Made by a program: the position numbers and the translations under genes. From Viridibacterium curvum (GTDB lineage Bacteria; Pseudomonadota; Gammaproteobacteria; Burkholderiales; Rhodocyclaceae), in the NCBI RefSeq assembly GCF_039544165.1, contig NZ_BAABLD010000008.1, positions 1-64,000 of the forward strand: DNA of 64,000 nt, read 5' to 3'. Shown piece after piece: positions 1 through 8,707 of the stretch. The notes under the pieces are model-generated. The model had not been told where the DNA came from, made no database searches, and saw only the letters and a program-made list of their open reading frames with translations. How positions within the stretch are numbered: the stretch's first letter is position 1; each line of letters starts with the position of its first letter.

Positions 1-1
1 T

Positions 2-754
2 TCGCCGAAGGACTGGGAAGGCGTGAAGTGGGGCGTGGCTCAGTGGCACGAAGAGTCGCTGACCAACCGCAACACCTCGTTCTGGACCGATCCGAAGGCT
101 CTGTCGTTCGGCCCCGTGGGCTTCCTGTTCAAGGGCACGTTCGCCGGCGGCGACAACCGCAAGGCTGGTGACAACAACGACGGCGGCTCGGCTTCGGGCA
201 CCGGCAAGAAGTCGGGTGACGTGACCGTCCTGGGCGTCGAGTACAAGTTCACTGACTACGTTAACGGCGGTATCGACGGCACGCACCGTCGCACGGCTGA
301 CGTCAGCGGCACCACGACCGAAACCGGCATGATCTTCCACCACTACTACATCAACATCAAGCCGATGAAGGGCCTGAAGTTTGCTACCAGCTATGCAAAC
401 TATAAGGGTCGTGTCGCTGGCTCGCTGATCCCGTTCCAGGCCAAGACCACCAACTTCGTCGTCAACTACACGATCGGTGACTTCGGTGTCGGCTACGCCA
501 TCTCGCACCATCACGACCTCAGCAACAGCAGCGCCAACGGCCGCAACAGCGGTCGCGGCCAGATGTTCGGTCTGTGGTACAGCATGTCGAAGCAGACCTC
601 GCTGTACTTCGGCTACGCCAAGAACGACTGGGAGCGCAACACCACGGGCTCGACGGCAGAAAAGTATGTCGGCTCCTCGGCCAACTTTGCCGGCAACACC
701 GGCACCAAGATCGACGAAAAGATCATCCGCGTCGGCATCGTCAAGGATTTCTGA
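2..754 (+). CDS. Gram-negative porin, 5' end cut off by window
   Basis: This is the C-terminal 250 residues of a trimeric-porin-like outer membrane protein; the frame is open to the first bases, so the start lies outside the window. The sequence shows alternating beta strands with aromatic girdles (for example FGYAKNDWERNT) and ends in KDF, the terminal phenylalanine used for BAM-mediated insertion of outer membrane barrels. Such proteins form general diffusion pores in the outer membrane of betaproteobacteria. A strong terminator follows directly. Pore selectivity cannot be read from this fragment. Confidence 0.88.
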   Translation, partial: SPKDWEGVKWGVAQWHEESLTNRNTSFWTDPKALSFGPVGFLFKGTFAGGDNRKAGDNNDGGSASGTGKKSGDVTVLGVEYKFTDYVNGGIDGTHRRTADVSGTTTETGMIFHHYYINIKPMKGLKFATSYANYKGRVAGSLIPFQAKTTNFVVNYTIGDFGVGYAISHHHDLSNSSANGRNSGRGQMFGLWYSMSKQTSLYFGYAKNDWERNTTGSTAEKYVGSSANFAGNTGTKIDEKIIRVGIVKDF

Positions 755-799
755 TCCACAAAAGGACAGATACCGTCCTCATGGCCTGAAGATCGGGCA

Positions 800-833
800 A
801 AGGCGACCTGGCTATCCGGGTCGCCTTTTTTTT
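800..833 (+). terminator. Rho-independent terminator after the porin
   Basis: A 9-bp stem (AAGGCGACC pairing with GGTCGCCTT) with a 10-base loop is followed by eight T residues. It lies 45 bp after the porin stop and just before the converging XylR-type regulator gene. Confidence 0.9.
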
Positions 834-838
834 GGCCT

Positions 839-2005
839 TCAAACAGTCTGTCGCGCCTGACCAGACTGGAACTCTCCGGGCGTACACCCCAGCTCGCGCT
901 TGAACACGACATGCATGTACTGCAGCGTGCGGAAACCACTGCGCACGGCAATTTCCGATGCGCTCAGCTTGCCCGAGCGCAACAGTTGCTTGGCCATGTC
1001 GAGACGTACGCGCAGGATTTCGTCATGCACGGAGCATCCGCATTCTCGACTGAAGATCCGCTCGATCGACGAGCGGGAGACATTCACGTGATGCGCAACC
1101 TGATCGGACTTGATGCCATGCGCCGCGAACTGGAGGATGAAAGCGCGCGCACGCGTCACAATGGGGTTGACGCCCTCCTGATACATGCTCGACGCCTTGA
1201 TACTCAGGTGGGCTGGCGGCACCGTGACGCGGTAATCCGGCAACACCGAGCGCTGCAGCCGTGCATGCAGCATCTGCGCCGCGACGCGGCCGACGCGGCC
1301 CGTATCCTGTACAACCGAACTTATCTCCACGCGAGCGAGCGAGGCTACAAGCTCGTCATTGTCGATGCCCACAACCGCCAACTCGTCCGGCACGCTGACG
1401 CCTGCTGCGGCGCATTCGTGCAACAGATCCTGCGCGCTGGAGTCATTCACCGCAATCACGCCGCATGGTCTCGGCAAGCCACGCAACCAGTTACGCAGCG
1501 CATCATCGCCCGCGTTCAGCATGCGCTGACTACCGAGGATATTCGCCTCCTCGACGCCCGGAATAGCTCGAAATGCCTGTTCGCGCTCCTGCGCCCAGCT
1601 GAGGCCGGCATACTTTCCCTTGCTGAAAAACGCCAAGGCCGGCACGCCACGATCCTGCAGGTGTGCCCGTGCCATATTGACCATGGCCGCGTTGTCGGAC
1701 ATGACCAGCGGCACATGCGGAGGACAGTTCGCCTCAGCACTACGGGAACTCGCCACCGCCACCACTGCCTCAGTTCCCTGCAGCAACCGCGCACGAGCCT
1801 CGTCGTCATCGAAGTCAACAATCCACGCATCGGCCTCGATATTTCGGGCACGCACTTCAGCCGCCGTAGCGACCGTCAGACGCCAATCCAGACGTCCAGC
1901 GCGCGCAAAATGACTGACGCCAGCGACGATGCCTCTCGCGTAACCACTGCCTTTGTCGAACTGCAGCACGATACGGAGGGAACTGTCCGGTCTGATAGAA
2001 CTCAT
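839..2005 (-). CDS. XylR/AraC-type transcriptional regulator with periplasmic-binding-like sensor domain
   Basis: This 388-residue regulator combines an N-terminal LacI/periplasmic-binding-like ligand domain (about residues 10-270, with the segment VIAVNDSSAQDLL) and a C-terminal AraC-type double helix-turn-helix (about 285-385, SASEIAVRSGF and LGCTPGEFQ). This is the architecture of E. coli XylR, a sugar-responsive activator. Its gene starts 160 bp from, and divergent to, the trehalose operon, so local control of otsAB or of the neighbouring porin is a reasonable inference; no operator was identified. The ligand is unknown and need not be xylose. Confidence 0.85.
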   Translation of the reverse strand: MSSIRPDSSLRIVLQFDKGSGYARGIVAGVSHFARAGRLDWRLTVATAAEVRARNIEADAWIVDFDDDEARARLLQGTEAVVAVASSRSAEANCPPHVPLVMSDNAAMVNMARAHLQDRGVPALAFFSKGKYAGLSWAQEREQAFRAIPGVEEANILGSQRMLNAGDDALRNWLRGLPRPCGVIAVNDSSAQDLLHECAAAGVSVPDELAVVGIDNDELVASLARVEISSVVQDTGRVGRVAAQMLHARLQRSVLPDYRVTVPPAHLSIKASSMYQEGVNPIVTRARAFILQFAAHGIKSDQVAHHVNVSRSSIERIFSRECGCSVHDEILRVRLDMAKQLLRSGKLSASEIAVRSGFRTLQYMHVVFKRELGCTPGEFQSGQARQTV

Positions 2006-2164
2006 TCTGTTTCTGGCAAGTGGATCCAGCCGAGGTGGTCAAAAATTTTGTCGGCAAAGAGTGGAAGAGTTCGCCGGTCGTTGCGGCGAAACCAGCGTTA
2101 ATTGTGCAGCAAAGCCACACGGAATAGCCGCAGCAAAACAGGAATATCAAGAAAGTCTGTCGCA

Positions 2165-4420
2165 ATGAAACGTTTGAATCTTTACCTGCCGATTCGCCTG
2201 CAACTGCGCTTCGTGGTGCCACTGATTCTCGTCATGACAATCACTGCACTGTTCAGCATTCCACTGATCGACAGCTTGACCATGCGCTGGGTGCTGCGCG
2301 ATCTCGGCATGCGCGCAAGCCTTGTAACGACAACCCTGTCGGACTCCATCGACGAAGCGCTGCGCAGCAAGGATCCGCAATCCCTGCAGCCGCTATTCCA
2401 GCGCGCCATACGCGACGAGAAGCTGATGGCCATCGCACTGTGCGGGGCCGATGGTTCGGTGCTGCAGAAAACTCCGGAGTTTCCGCCCGAATTACGTTGT
2501 GCCGATGCCAACGCAGCCTCGCGACTCGACTCCAGTATCACCCTCCAGGGACGCGCCATGCATGTCGCAACGCGCTCCGTGGAAGAAGAAAATACGCGCG
2601 GCATACACCTGGTGCTGCTGCACGACCTCGGCTTCCAGGAGCAGCGCAGTCGCGACACACGCAACTACCTGCTGAGCGTGCTAGCCGTGCTCGGAGCCGT
2701 CATCAGTGCAACCACGGTGCTGATTGCCAACCTGAGCTGGCGCAGCTGGGTCAGTGGCGTCAAGTCGCTGCTGCGCGGAGAGGAAGGCTCACTCGCCCCA
2801 CAGCCATCGTCGCCGGAGTTCAGCCAGGTCGCCGACGAACTGCGCCGACGCCTGCGACAGCTTGAGGACGAGCACCGGCGCGCTCACACCACAGGGCAGG
2901 AATGGGATGCCGCGCGTCTCAAATCCATGCTGAAGTCCGATCTGCGTGATGAGCAACTGATCGTTGCCTCGAATCGCGAGCCCAGCGTGCATGTGCGCCG
3001 TGCAGGCAAGATCGTCACGATGCGCCCGGCAAGCGGCCTGGTAACCGCAGTAGAGCCGATCCTGCGCGCCTGCTCCGGCACCTGGATCGCACACGGTAGC
3101 GGCGACGCCGACCGCGACACGGTCGACAGTCGCGATCACATCCTTCTGCCTGAGCACCAGCCCGCCTACACCCTGCGCCGCCTGTGGATAGACCGCATCG
3201 ACGAAGCGGGCTACTACTATGGCTTCGCCAATGGCGGCCTGTGGCCGCTGTGCCATATCGCTCACGTACGCCCCACCTTCCGTGAGGCCGACTGGGAGTG
3301 CTACCGACGGGTAAACGAAAAGTTTGCCGCTGCCGTCATCGCAGAGGCCCGCATCAAGGACCCCCTCATCCTGATACAGGACTACCACCTGGCGCTGGCA
3401 CCGCGCATGATCCGGGAGAAATTGCCAGATGCCACCATCATCAGCTTCTGGCACATCCCCTGGCCCAATCCGGAGTCTTTCGGTATCTGCCCCTGGCGCG
3501 AAGAGTTGCTCGACGGCATGCTGGGTAGCACCATCATCGGCTTCCACACACGCTTCCACTGCAAGAATTTCATGGAGACCGTCGACCGCTACCTCGAAAC
3601 ACGTATCGAGCAGGAGCACTCCACCATTTCGTTCCGCGGCCAGCCCACCCTGATTGAAAGCTACCCGATCTCCATTCACTGGCCGTCCGAACGTGAACGT
3701 GCCGCCTGGCCGACCATCGCCAAGTGTCGTCGCGATGTGCGCCAGCGACTGGGGCTTGATGCGCAGCACCTCATTGCACTGGGCCTCGACCGCTTCGACT
3801 ACACCAAAGGCATCACCGAACGCATGCAGGCCCTGCGCAGTCTGCTGGAGCAACAACCGCAGCTCGTCGGGCGCCTGTCCCTCGTTCAGATCGCAGCCCC
3901 CACGCGAGAAGAGCTCGACGAATACCAGGCATTCCGTGTCGAAATCGAACAGCTCGCTGCCCAGATCAATGCGCGCTTCGCACGCGACGGCTATCGAGCG
4001 ATCTACCTGTTCACCGAACACAAGGGCGCTGAAGAGGTGCAGGAGCTCTACCGCGCGGCCGACATCTGCCTCGTCACCAGCATCCACGACGGCATGAACC
4101 TCGTCTGCAAGGAGTTCATCGCAGCACGCGACGATGAGGACGGCGTGCTGATCCTGAGCCAGTTCGCGGGGGCCTCACGTGAGCTGTCGGAAGCGCTGCA
4201 CGTCAATCCTTACCACATCGAAGAAACCGCCCAGGCCATGCTGCGCGCGCTCAACATGCCCATCGCCGAGCGTCGCGAGCGCATGCAGAGCCTGCGTAGC
4301 ACAGTGCGCGAGTACAACGTCTATCGCTGGGCGGGCGCCATGCTCGGCGACGCCGCACGCCTGCGACTCAAGGATCGTGTGCAGGCCCGTGTGCGCGCCT
4401 ACGGTAGCGTCGACGCATGA
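2165..4420 (+). CDS. otsA: Membrane-anchored trehalose-6-phosphate synthase
   Basis: This 751-residue protein joins a membrane sensor-like N-terminus to a GT20 trehalose-6-phosphate synthase, which makes trehalose-6-P from UDP-glucose and glucose-6-P. TM1 (about residues 14-36) and TM2 (about 168-192) bracket a periplasmic domain; a HAMP-like linker follows, and the GT20 domain spans about 268-740. Motifs include VASNREPS, QDYHLAL, SFWHIPWPNPESF, GLDRFDYTKGI and DGMNLVCKEF, so the enzyme looks intact. Typical OtsA is about 470 residues without membrane segments. The ATG at 2165 was preferred to an upstream GTG at 2102, whose extension looks non-coding. The stop overlaps the otsB start by 4 bp. 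Confidence 0.93.
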   Translation: MKRLNLYLPIRLQLRFVVPLILVMTITALFSIPLIDSLTMRWVLRDLGMRASLVTTTLSDSIDEALRSKDPQSLQPLFQRAIRDEKLMAIALCGADGSVLQKTPEFPPELRCADANAASRLDSSITLQGRAMHVATRSVEEENTRGIHLVLLHDLGFQEQRSRDTRNYLLSVLAVLGAVISATTVLIANLSWRSWVSGVKSLLRGEEGSLAPQPSSPEFSQVADELRRRLRQLEDEHRRAHTTGQEWDAARLKSMLKSDLRDEQLIVASNREPSVHVRRAGKIVTMRPASGLVTAVEPILRACSGTWIAHGSGDADRDTVDSRDHILLPEHQPAYTLRRLWIDRIDEAGYYYGFANGGLWPLCHIAHVRPTFREADWECYRRVNEKFAAAVIAEARIKDPLILIQDYHLALAPRMIREKLPDATIISFWHIPWPNPESFGICPWREELLDGMLGSTIIGFHTRFHCKNFMETVDRYLETRIEQEHSTISFRGQPTLIESYPISIHWPSERERAAWPTIAKCRRDVRQRLGLDAQHLIALGLDRFDYTKGITERMQALRSLLEQQPQLVGRLSLVQIAAPTREELDEYQAFRVEIEQLAAQINARFARDGYRAIYLFTEHKGAEEVQELYRAADICLVTSIHDGMNLVCKEFIAARDDEDGVLILSQFAGASRELSEALHVNPYHIEETAQAMLRALNMPIAERRERMQSLRSTVREYNVYRWAGAMLGDAARLRLKDRVQARVRAYGSVDA

Positions 4421-5184
4421 AACGCAACATACGATCCATGGCGGCGGAGCGCGATCTGCGCCGCATCCTGGCGCGCAAGCCCCTGCTGGCCTTCGACTAC
4501 GACGGCACGCTGGCTCCCATCACGGGCCGCCCGGAACAAACCGTCACCCCGCCCGCAATCCGCGACGCGCTCCGCACGCTTGGCCTGTACGCCCCGGTTG
4601 CCATCCTCACCGGGAGATCCCGCGATGACGCGGCCAGCCGGCTACAACTGCCTGATGCGCGCATCATCGGCAACCATGGTGCAGAAGGCCTGCCTGACAC
4701 CGACACAGCAGCACTCCAGGCACAGGTGCAACAGTGGGATGCCTTGATCCGCCAACACTTCAGCGCCGACATCCAACGAGCCGGTCTGTACCTGGAGAAC
4801 AAGGGCTGTTCACTCTCGCTTCACACGCGCCTCGCCACCGATGCGAACTTCGCTCGCCAGCTGTTGCGCCGTATCCGTCTGGCCTTGCCCGCAAGCGCAT
4901 ATTGTTTTGCCGGCAAATGCATACTCAACATTGTTCCGTTCAACGCCCCCGACAAAGCTGCCGCGCTGCACCACCTCGTGGCCAACGACCAAGACATGCC
5001 GGGACGCCCCGCCATTTACCTTGGCGACGACCTGAATGACGAAGTCGTTTTCCAGCGAGCTCCAGCGCACTGGATGACCATCAGGGTGGGGCCGCATCGT
5101 CACTCGGCGGCCCGCTACTACGCACGCCGCCAGCAGGACGTGCTGTGGTTTCTCCTCATCACCCTGAACCACCTGCGACGCTGA
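4417..5184 (+). CDS. otsB: Trehalose-6-phosphate phosphatase
   Basis: This 255-residue HAD-superfamily enzyme dephosphorylates trehalose-6-phosphate to trehalose. It has the nucleophile motif FDYDGTLAPI near residue 26, LTGRSRDD (motif II) and YLGDDLNDE with acidic metal ligands (motif IV). Its ATG overlaps the otsA stop (ATGA), so the two are translationally coupled. Length and motifs are normal for OtsB. Confidence 0.95.
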   Translation: MKRNIRSMAAERDLRRILARKPLLAFDYDGTLAPITGRPEQTVTPPAIRDALRTLGLYAPVAILTGRSRDDAASRLQLPDARIIGNHGAEGLPDTDTAALQAQVQQWDALIRQHFSADIQRAGLYLENKGCSLSLHTRLATDANFARQLLRRIRLALPASAYCFAGKCILNIVPFNAPDKAAALHHLVANDQDMPGRPAIYLGDDLNDEVVFQRAPAHWMTIRVGPHRHSAARYYARRQQDVLWFLLITLNHLRR

Positions 5185-5209
5185 CTATCACGCAGGACCA
5201 CCTGGCGGC

Positions 5210-5238
5210 TTGGCGCGCCTGCTCAAGATGCCTAGAAT
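5210..5238 (+). promoter_or_regulatory. Sigma70-type promoter of the tRNA-Ala gene
   Basis: TTGGCG (5210-5215) and TAGAAT (5233-5238) are separated by 17 bp and end 12 bp before the mature tRNA 5' end, a good placement for a stable-RNA promoter. Confidence 0.65.
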
Positions 5239-5250
5239 TCTTACCTGATT

Positions 5251-5326
<76 letters not shown>

Positions 5327-5391
5327 ATGCTTCGCACAGCCGTAACAAATCAGTCACACAATGACAGGGGTCCGCACCACCCGACCTCCTC

Positions 5392-6399
5392 ATGTCCCTT
5401 CATGACACCCGCTACGGCAGCGATCAGCACGGCTTGATCTGCGGGTTCCGCATGTCTCCCCATAGGCCTGCGCAAGAGCTGGACAGCGATGAAGCCGCAG
5501 CCAGGCTGGCGAGCTCCAACACCGCCGAGGGAGACTTCCTCTGGCTGCACTTCAACCTGGGGCACACCGCCAGCGAGAAATGGCTGGACAGCCACGCCAG
5601 GCTGCCAGACGAATACTTCGAAACACTGCGCGAGGGCTCACACTCGACGCGCATCGAGCGCGTCGAATCGTCCCTGCTGGCCATCGTGAACGACGTGCAC
5701 TACGACTTCAGCTTCGAAGCAGCAGAGATCTCGACCCTCTGGCTGTCGGTCGGTCAGCGTCTCGTCGTGTCCGCACGGCGCAAGCCATTGCGCGCGGTCG
5801 ATACGCTGCGCGAAGCCGTGCGACGTGGCGAACAGCTGCGCTCGCCAATGGCGTTGCTAATCCATCTGCTGCGCGACCAGGAAGACGTGCTGGTCAACGT
5901 CGTACGGCGCGTCACCCAGCGCATCGACGAGGTTGAAGACAAGCTACTGGCCGGCAAGTTGGGCACCACGCGTGCCGAACTCGGCACCTTGCGCCGCCTG
6001 CTGGTACGTCTGCAACGCCTTCTCGCTCCCGAACCCGCCTCACTGTTCCGCCTGCTACAAGCCCCGCCAGACTGGGTCGACGCAGCCGACAGCCAGGAGC
6101 TGCGCCAATCCACCGAGGAGTTCTCGGTCGTACTACGCGACATGAGCGCACTGCAGGAACGCATCAAGCTGCTGCAGGAAGAGCTCGCAGCACACGTCAA
6201 CGAGCAGAACAACCGGAGCCTCTACGTGCTGACCATCGTCACCGTACTGGCACTGCCGATCAATATCGTTGCCGGTCTGCTCGGCATGAACGTAGGCGGC
6301 ATCCCGCTGGCAGAGAGCGGCCATGGCTTCTGGATCATCGTTGCGCTGATCGCCAGCTTCACCGGCCTCGCAGCCTGGTGGGCATTCAAGAAGAACTGA
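5392..6399 (+). CDS. zntB: CorA-family zinc transporter ZntB
   Basis: This 335-residue inner membrane transporter has a large cytoplasmic helical funnel and two C-terminal transmembrane helices. The signature GMNVGGIPL sits after TM1, as in ZntB (CorA itself has GMN followed by a different loop). Enterobacterial ZntB moves zinc or other divalent cations. The 3' end overlaps the convergent small gene on the other strand by 14 bp. Confidence 0.9.
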   Translation: MSLHDTRYGSDQHGLICGFRMSPHRPAQELDSDEAAARLASSNTAEGDFLWLHFNLGHTASEKWLDSHARLPDEYFETLREGSHSTRIERVESSLLAIVNDVHYDFSFEAAEISTLWLSVGQRLVVSARRKPLRAVDTLREAVRRGEQLRSPMALLIHLLRDQEDVLVNVVRRVTQRIDEVEDKLLAGKLGTTRAELGTLRRLLVRLQRLLAPEPASLFRLLQAPPDWVDAADSQELRQSTEEFSVVLRDMSALQERIKLLQEELAAHVNEQNNRSLYVLTIVTVLALPINIVAGLLGMNVGGIPLAESGHGFWIIVALIASFTGLAAWWAFKKN

Positions 6400-6652
6400 G
6401 TTTCGCCTCGGCCCTGTCGAGCCAAAGTGTGAAGGCTTCCAGCAAGCTCTCGCGGCTGAACGAACAGGAGTCGCCCGAGAACAAGCGGCTCGACTCTATG
6501 CGCATCAGCATGTCGTCGAGCGCACGGCGGTAAGCCGGAGGAAGTTGATCGCACAGCCCATCGCCCTGCTCGCGCCAGAGCGCGACAAATGCATCGGTAC
6601 TCAGGGAATCAGTGGCGTAGGCAGAGAGTGACTGACGAAGTTCGGTGGTCAT
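6386..6652 (-). CDS. Small helical protein of unknown function
   Basis: This 88-residue acidic, helical protein has no motif I recognise. The start at 6652 has AGGG six bases upstream; an ATG one codon earlier (6655) is possible. It contains the segment PPAYRRALDDMLMRIE and has no signal peptide or membrane segment. The gene lies downstream of algZ-algR on the same strand, separated by a 122-bp palindrome, and its end overlaps zntB by 14 bp on the opposite strand. Coding is likely from codon use and the ribosome site, not from homology. Confidence 0.6.
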   Translation of the reverse strand: MTTELRQSLSAYATDSLSTDAFVALWREQGDGLCDQLPPAYRRALDDMLMRIESSRLFSGDSCSFSRESLLEAFTLWLDRAEAKLSSS

Positions 6653-6686
6653 CATTCGCCCTGAGTCGAAGCAGCAGGAAAAACTC

Positions 6687-6808
6687 AAAATACCGCAGGA
6701 AGCGTAGCGAGCGGTTCGAGGTTGATGTGAGAAGCGCAGACGTATGCCTTATACGTCGGGCATCACAGCATCAAGATCGATCCGCGCAGTAGCTTCATGC
6801 GGTATTTT
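6687..6808. repeat. 122-bp near-perfect palindrome (MITE- or ERIC-like)
   Basis: The outer arms 6687-6702 and 6793-6808 are 16 bp with one mismatch. Inside are a second paired block (TTGATGTGA against the complement of TCACAGCATCAA) and a central hairpin (GACGTAT, loop GCCTT, ATACGTC). The whole stretch can therefore fold as one long hairpin. It ends within the algR stop codon and begins 34 bp upstream of the next gene. Confidence 0.75.
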
Positions 6809-7572
6809 CAGCCGCCGAGTTCGGAGCGGACGTGTGCCCACTGACGCCGGCTGATCGGCAAAGCGTCTGGCACGCCATTGAGGCGCACCGACCAGTGCCC
6901 TTCGCCACCGTCTTCACCCAGTGCGCGTTCAAAGCCCACAACAGCCTGACGGGCAACAAGGCAATTGCGGTGGATACGCACAAAACGCTCGGGGAATTCC
7001 TGCTCAAGCTGCACCAGAGACTCTTCAAGCAGGTACTCGCGCTCAGCCGTTCGGGCAGTCACATACTTGAGCTCAGCCTTGAGGAAGACGACTTCGCCGA
7101 CGGGAATCAGGTGGATACGACCGCGCTCGCTGCAGGTCAGGTGGCGGCGCGGCTCGGCGAACTGGTCGATCTTGTCATGCCCGACCGGAGCGACACGACG
7201 CACCTTGTCGAGCGCAGACGCGAGGCGTTCGGCACGCACGGGCTTGAGCAGGTAGTCGATGGCGTTGAGCTCGAAAGCCTGCACGGCGTATTCGTCATAG
7301 GCCGTGATGAAGACGATGTGCGGCGGGTTTTCGAGGCGGGTGGCGTGCTGGGCGAACTCGATGCCATCCATGGCCGGCATGCGAATATCGACGAACAAGA
7401 CATCGGGACGTTGCGTTTCGAGGAAGCGTAAGGCTTCTATGCCATTGCCTGCCATGCCGACTAGCCGCGTCGGCTGTTCGTTGGCGATATCACCCAGCAG
7501 GTCGCGCAGTCGTTCGCGAGCGGGGGCCTCGTCATCGACAATAAGTACATCAAGCGTTTCGGGTTGGTCCAT
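6808..7572 (-). CDS. algR: LytTR-family response regulator (AlgR-like)
   Basis: This 254-residue protein has a receiver domain (residues 8-125, with the acidic pocket VDDEAP, phospho-acceptor in LFVDIRMP, and KPV) and a C-terminal LytTR DNA-binding domain (about 148-250, RFVRIHRNCLVA). It is the partner of the histidine kinase immediately upstream, whose stop abuts this ATG. In pseudomonads the order argH-algZ-algR is conserved and controls alginate and twitching motility; the actual regulon here is unknown. Confidence 0.9.
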   Translation of the reverse strand: MDQPETLDVLIVDDEAPARERLRDLLGDIANEQPTRLVGMAGNGIEALRFLETQRPDVLFVDIRMPAMDGIEFAQHATRLENPPHIVFITAYDEYAVQAFELNAIDYLLKPVRAERLASALDKVRRVAPVGHDKIDQFAEPRRHLTCSERGRIHLIPVGEVVFLKAELKYVTARTAEREYLLEESLVQLEQEFPERFVRIHRNCLVARQAVVGFERALGEDGGEGHWSVRLNGVPDALPISRRQWAHVRSELGG

Positions 7573-8643
7573 TTACTTGTCCTCTTTGCGCAGCGGCATG
7601 CGTATTCTGACGCGATACTGACCATCGCGCTCCTCGGTCGTCAGCGCCGCTTCGAAATCAAAGAACAGCGCCAGTCGCTCACGAATGTTGCCCAGCGCCA
7701 TCTTGTTGCCAACGGATTTGCGCGCGTTGGTCGTCGCCGGATTGCTGATGCCAATCTCCAGCGCACGGCCCTTGCGCACAATACCAATGTGAATGGTACC
7801 CGGCTCGGCGCTCGGTTCAATGCCGTGATAGACGGCATTTTCGATGAGCGGTTGCAGCATCAGCGGCGGCACCCGGGCATTGAGCGGCGCGTACTTGAGC
7901 TCCCAGTTCACCTTCAGGCGGTCCCCGAGTCGCAGGCGTTCGAGATCCAGATAGCGATTACAGAGGTCGATCTCGTCGCACAGGGTGACGAGCTCGCGGT
8001 TGTCCTTCATCAGCTCACGGAACAATTCAGCAAGAGACTCAAGCGCCTGCTCGGCGCGCCGCGGATCAGAGCGGATGACCCCCAGCACTCCATTCAGGCT
8101 ATTGAAGAAGAAGTGGGGGCGGATGCGCGCAGTCAGCGCAAGAATGCGTGCTTCGTCCAGCGCCGGCGTCTGTTCGATCTGCCGCCAGCGGAAATAGCCC
8201 ACCAGCAAGAGCGCAGCCCCGCCCGCCCACAGAATCTGCCGTAAATGCTGGCCTGCCGGCCCCGGCAGCAGCCCCATGCCCTGCGCCAGCACTACCGCCA
8301 GGACGGCGACGCAAACCGAGATGACAGACAGCTCCCGCCAGGTCAGGCGCGGCAACCAGGAACCCAGCGCATACATGGTCAGCGCAGCCAGCAGAAGGGG
8401 CACCTGGGTCGCCCCTGCCAGCAGCAGCCAGTCGTGCGCCAAACCGCTCCAATGCTGGACGCGGACCAGCGCAGTCACAAGAACCAGCACGTTGCCAACC
8501 GCTACGATGCGCAGAACCGAGCCGATATTGCGGAAATCCGGTACGGCCAGCTTGGCGGTCTCGCCGGGCTGGCGCGCGCCGGCCTCGCTGGCGGGCAAGG
8601 GCTGGGCCGTCTGGGTCTGCGGGGCTTGATTTATACTCGCCAT
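7573..8643 (-). CDS. algZ: LytS/AlgZ-type sensor histidine kinase
   Basis: This 356-residue membrane kinase has several hydrophobic helices in its first half (about residues 45-150). A His_kinase domain follows, with the phospho-acceptor region LTARIRPHFFFNSLNGVLG and an ATP-binding lobe (PPLMLQPLIENAVYHGIE, GNIRERL). It lacks a periplasmic sensor domain, as AlgZ/FimS does. It is co-transcribed with algR and divergent from argH, 64 bp away. Confidence 0.9.
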   Translation of the reverse strand: MASINQAPQTQTAQPLPASEAGARQPGETAKLAVPDFRNIGSVLRIVAVGNVLVLVTALVRVQHWSGLAHDWLLLAGATQVPLLLAALTMYALGSWLPRLTWRELSVISVCVAVLAVVLAQGMGLLPGPAGQHLRQILWAGGAALLLVGYFRWRQIEQTPALDEARILALTARIRPHFFFNSLNGVLGVIRSDPRRAEQALESLAELFRELMKDNRELVTLCDEIDLCNRYLDLERLRLGDRLKVNWELKYAPLNARVPPLMLQPLIENAVYHGIEPSAEPGTIHIGIVRKGRALEIGISNPATTNARKSVGNKMALGNIRERLALFFDFEAALTTEERDGQYRVRIRMPLRKEDK

Positions 8644-8707
8644 CTCGTTTTTTTACGTGCTCCAGTGCCGCCGACAGGCGGCGAGCAGCATCGGACAATT
8701 CCCGATC

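Noticed and set aside
911..2101. 396-residue plus-strand frame opposite the XylR-type gene
   Set aside because: Arg/His/Cys-rich composition and no motif; shadow of the real regulator gene.
2789..4087. 432-residue open frame antisense to otsA
   Set aside because: Its sequence has no recognisable domain and lies opposite an intact GT20 gene; long antisense frames are common in GC-rich DNA.
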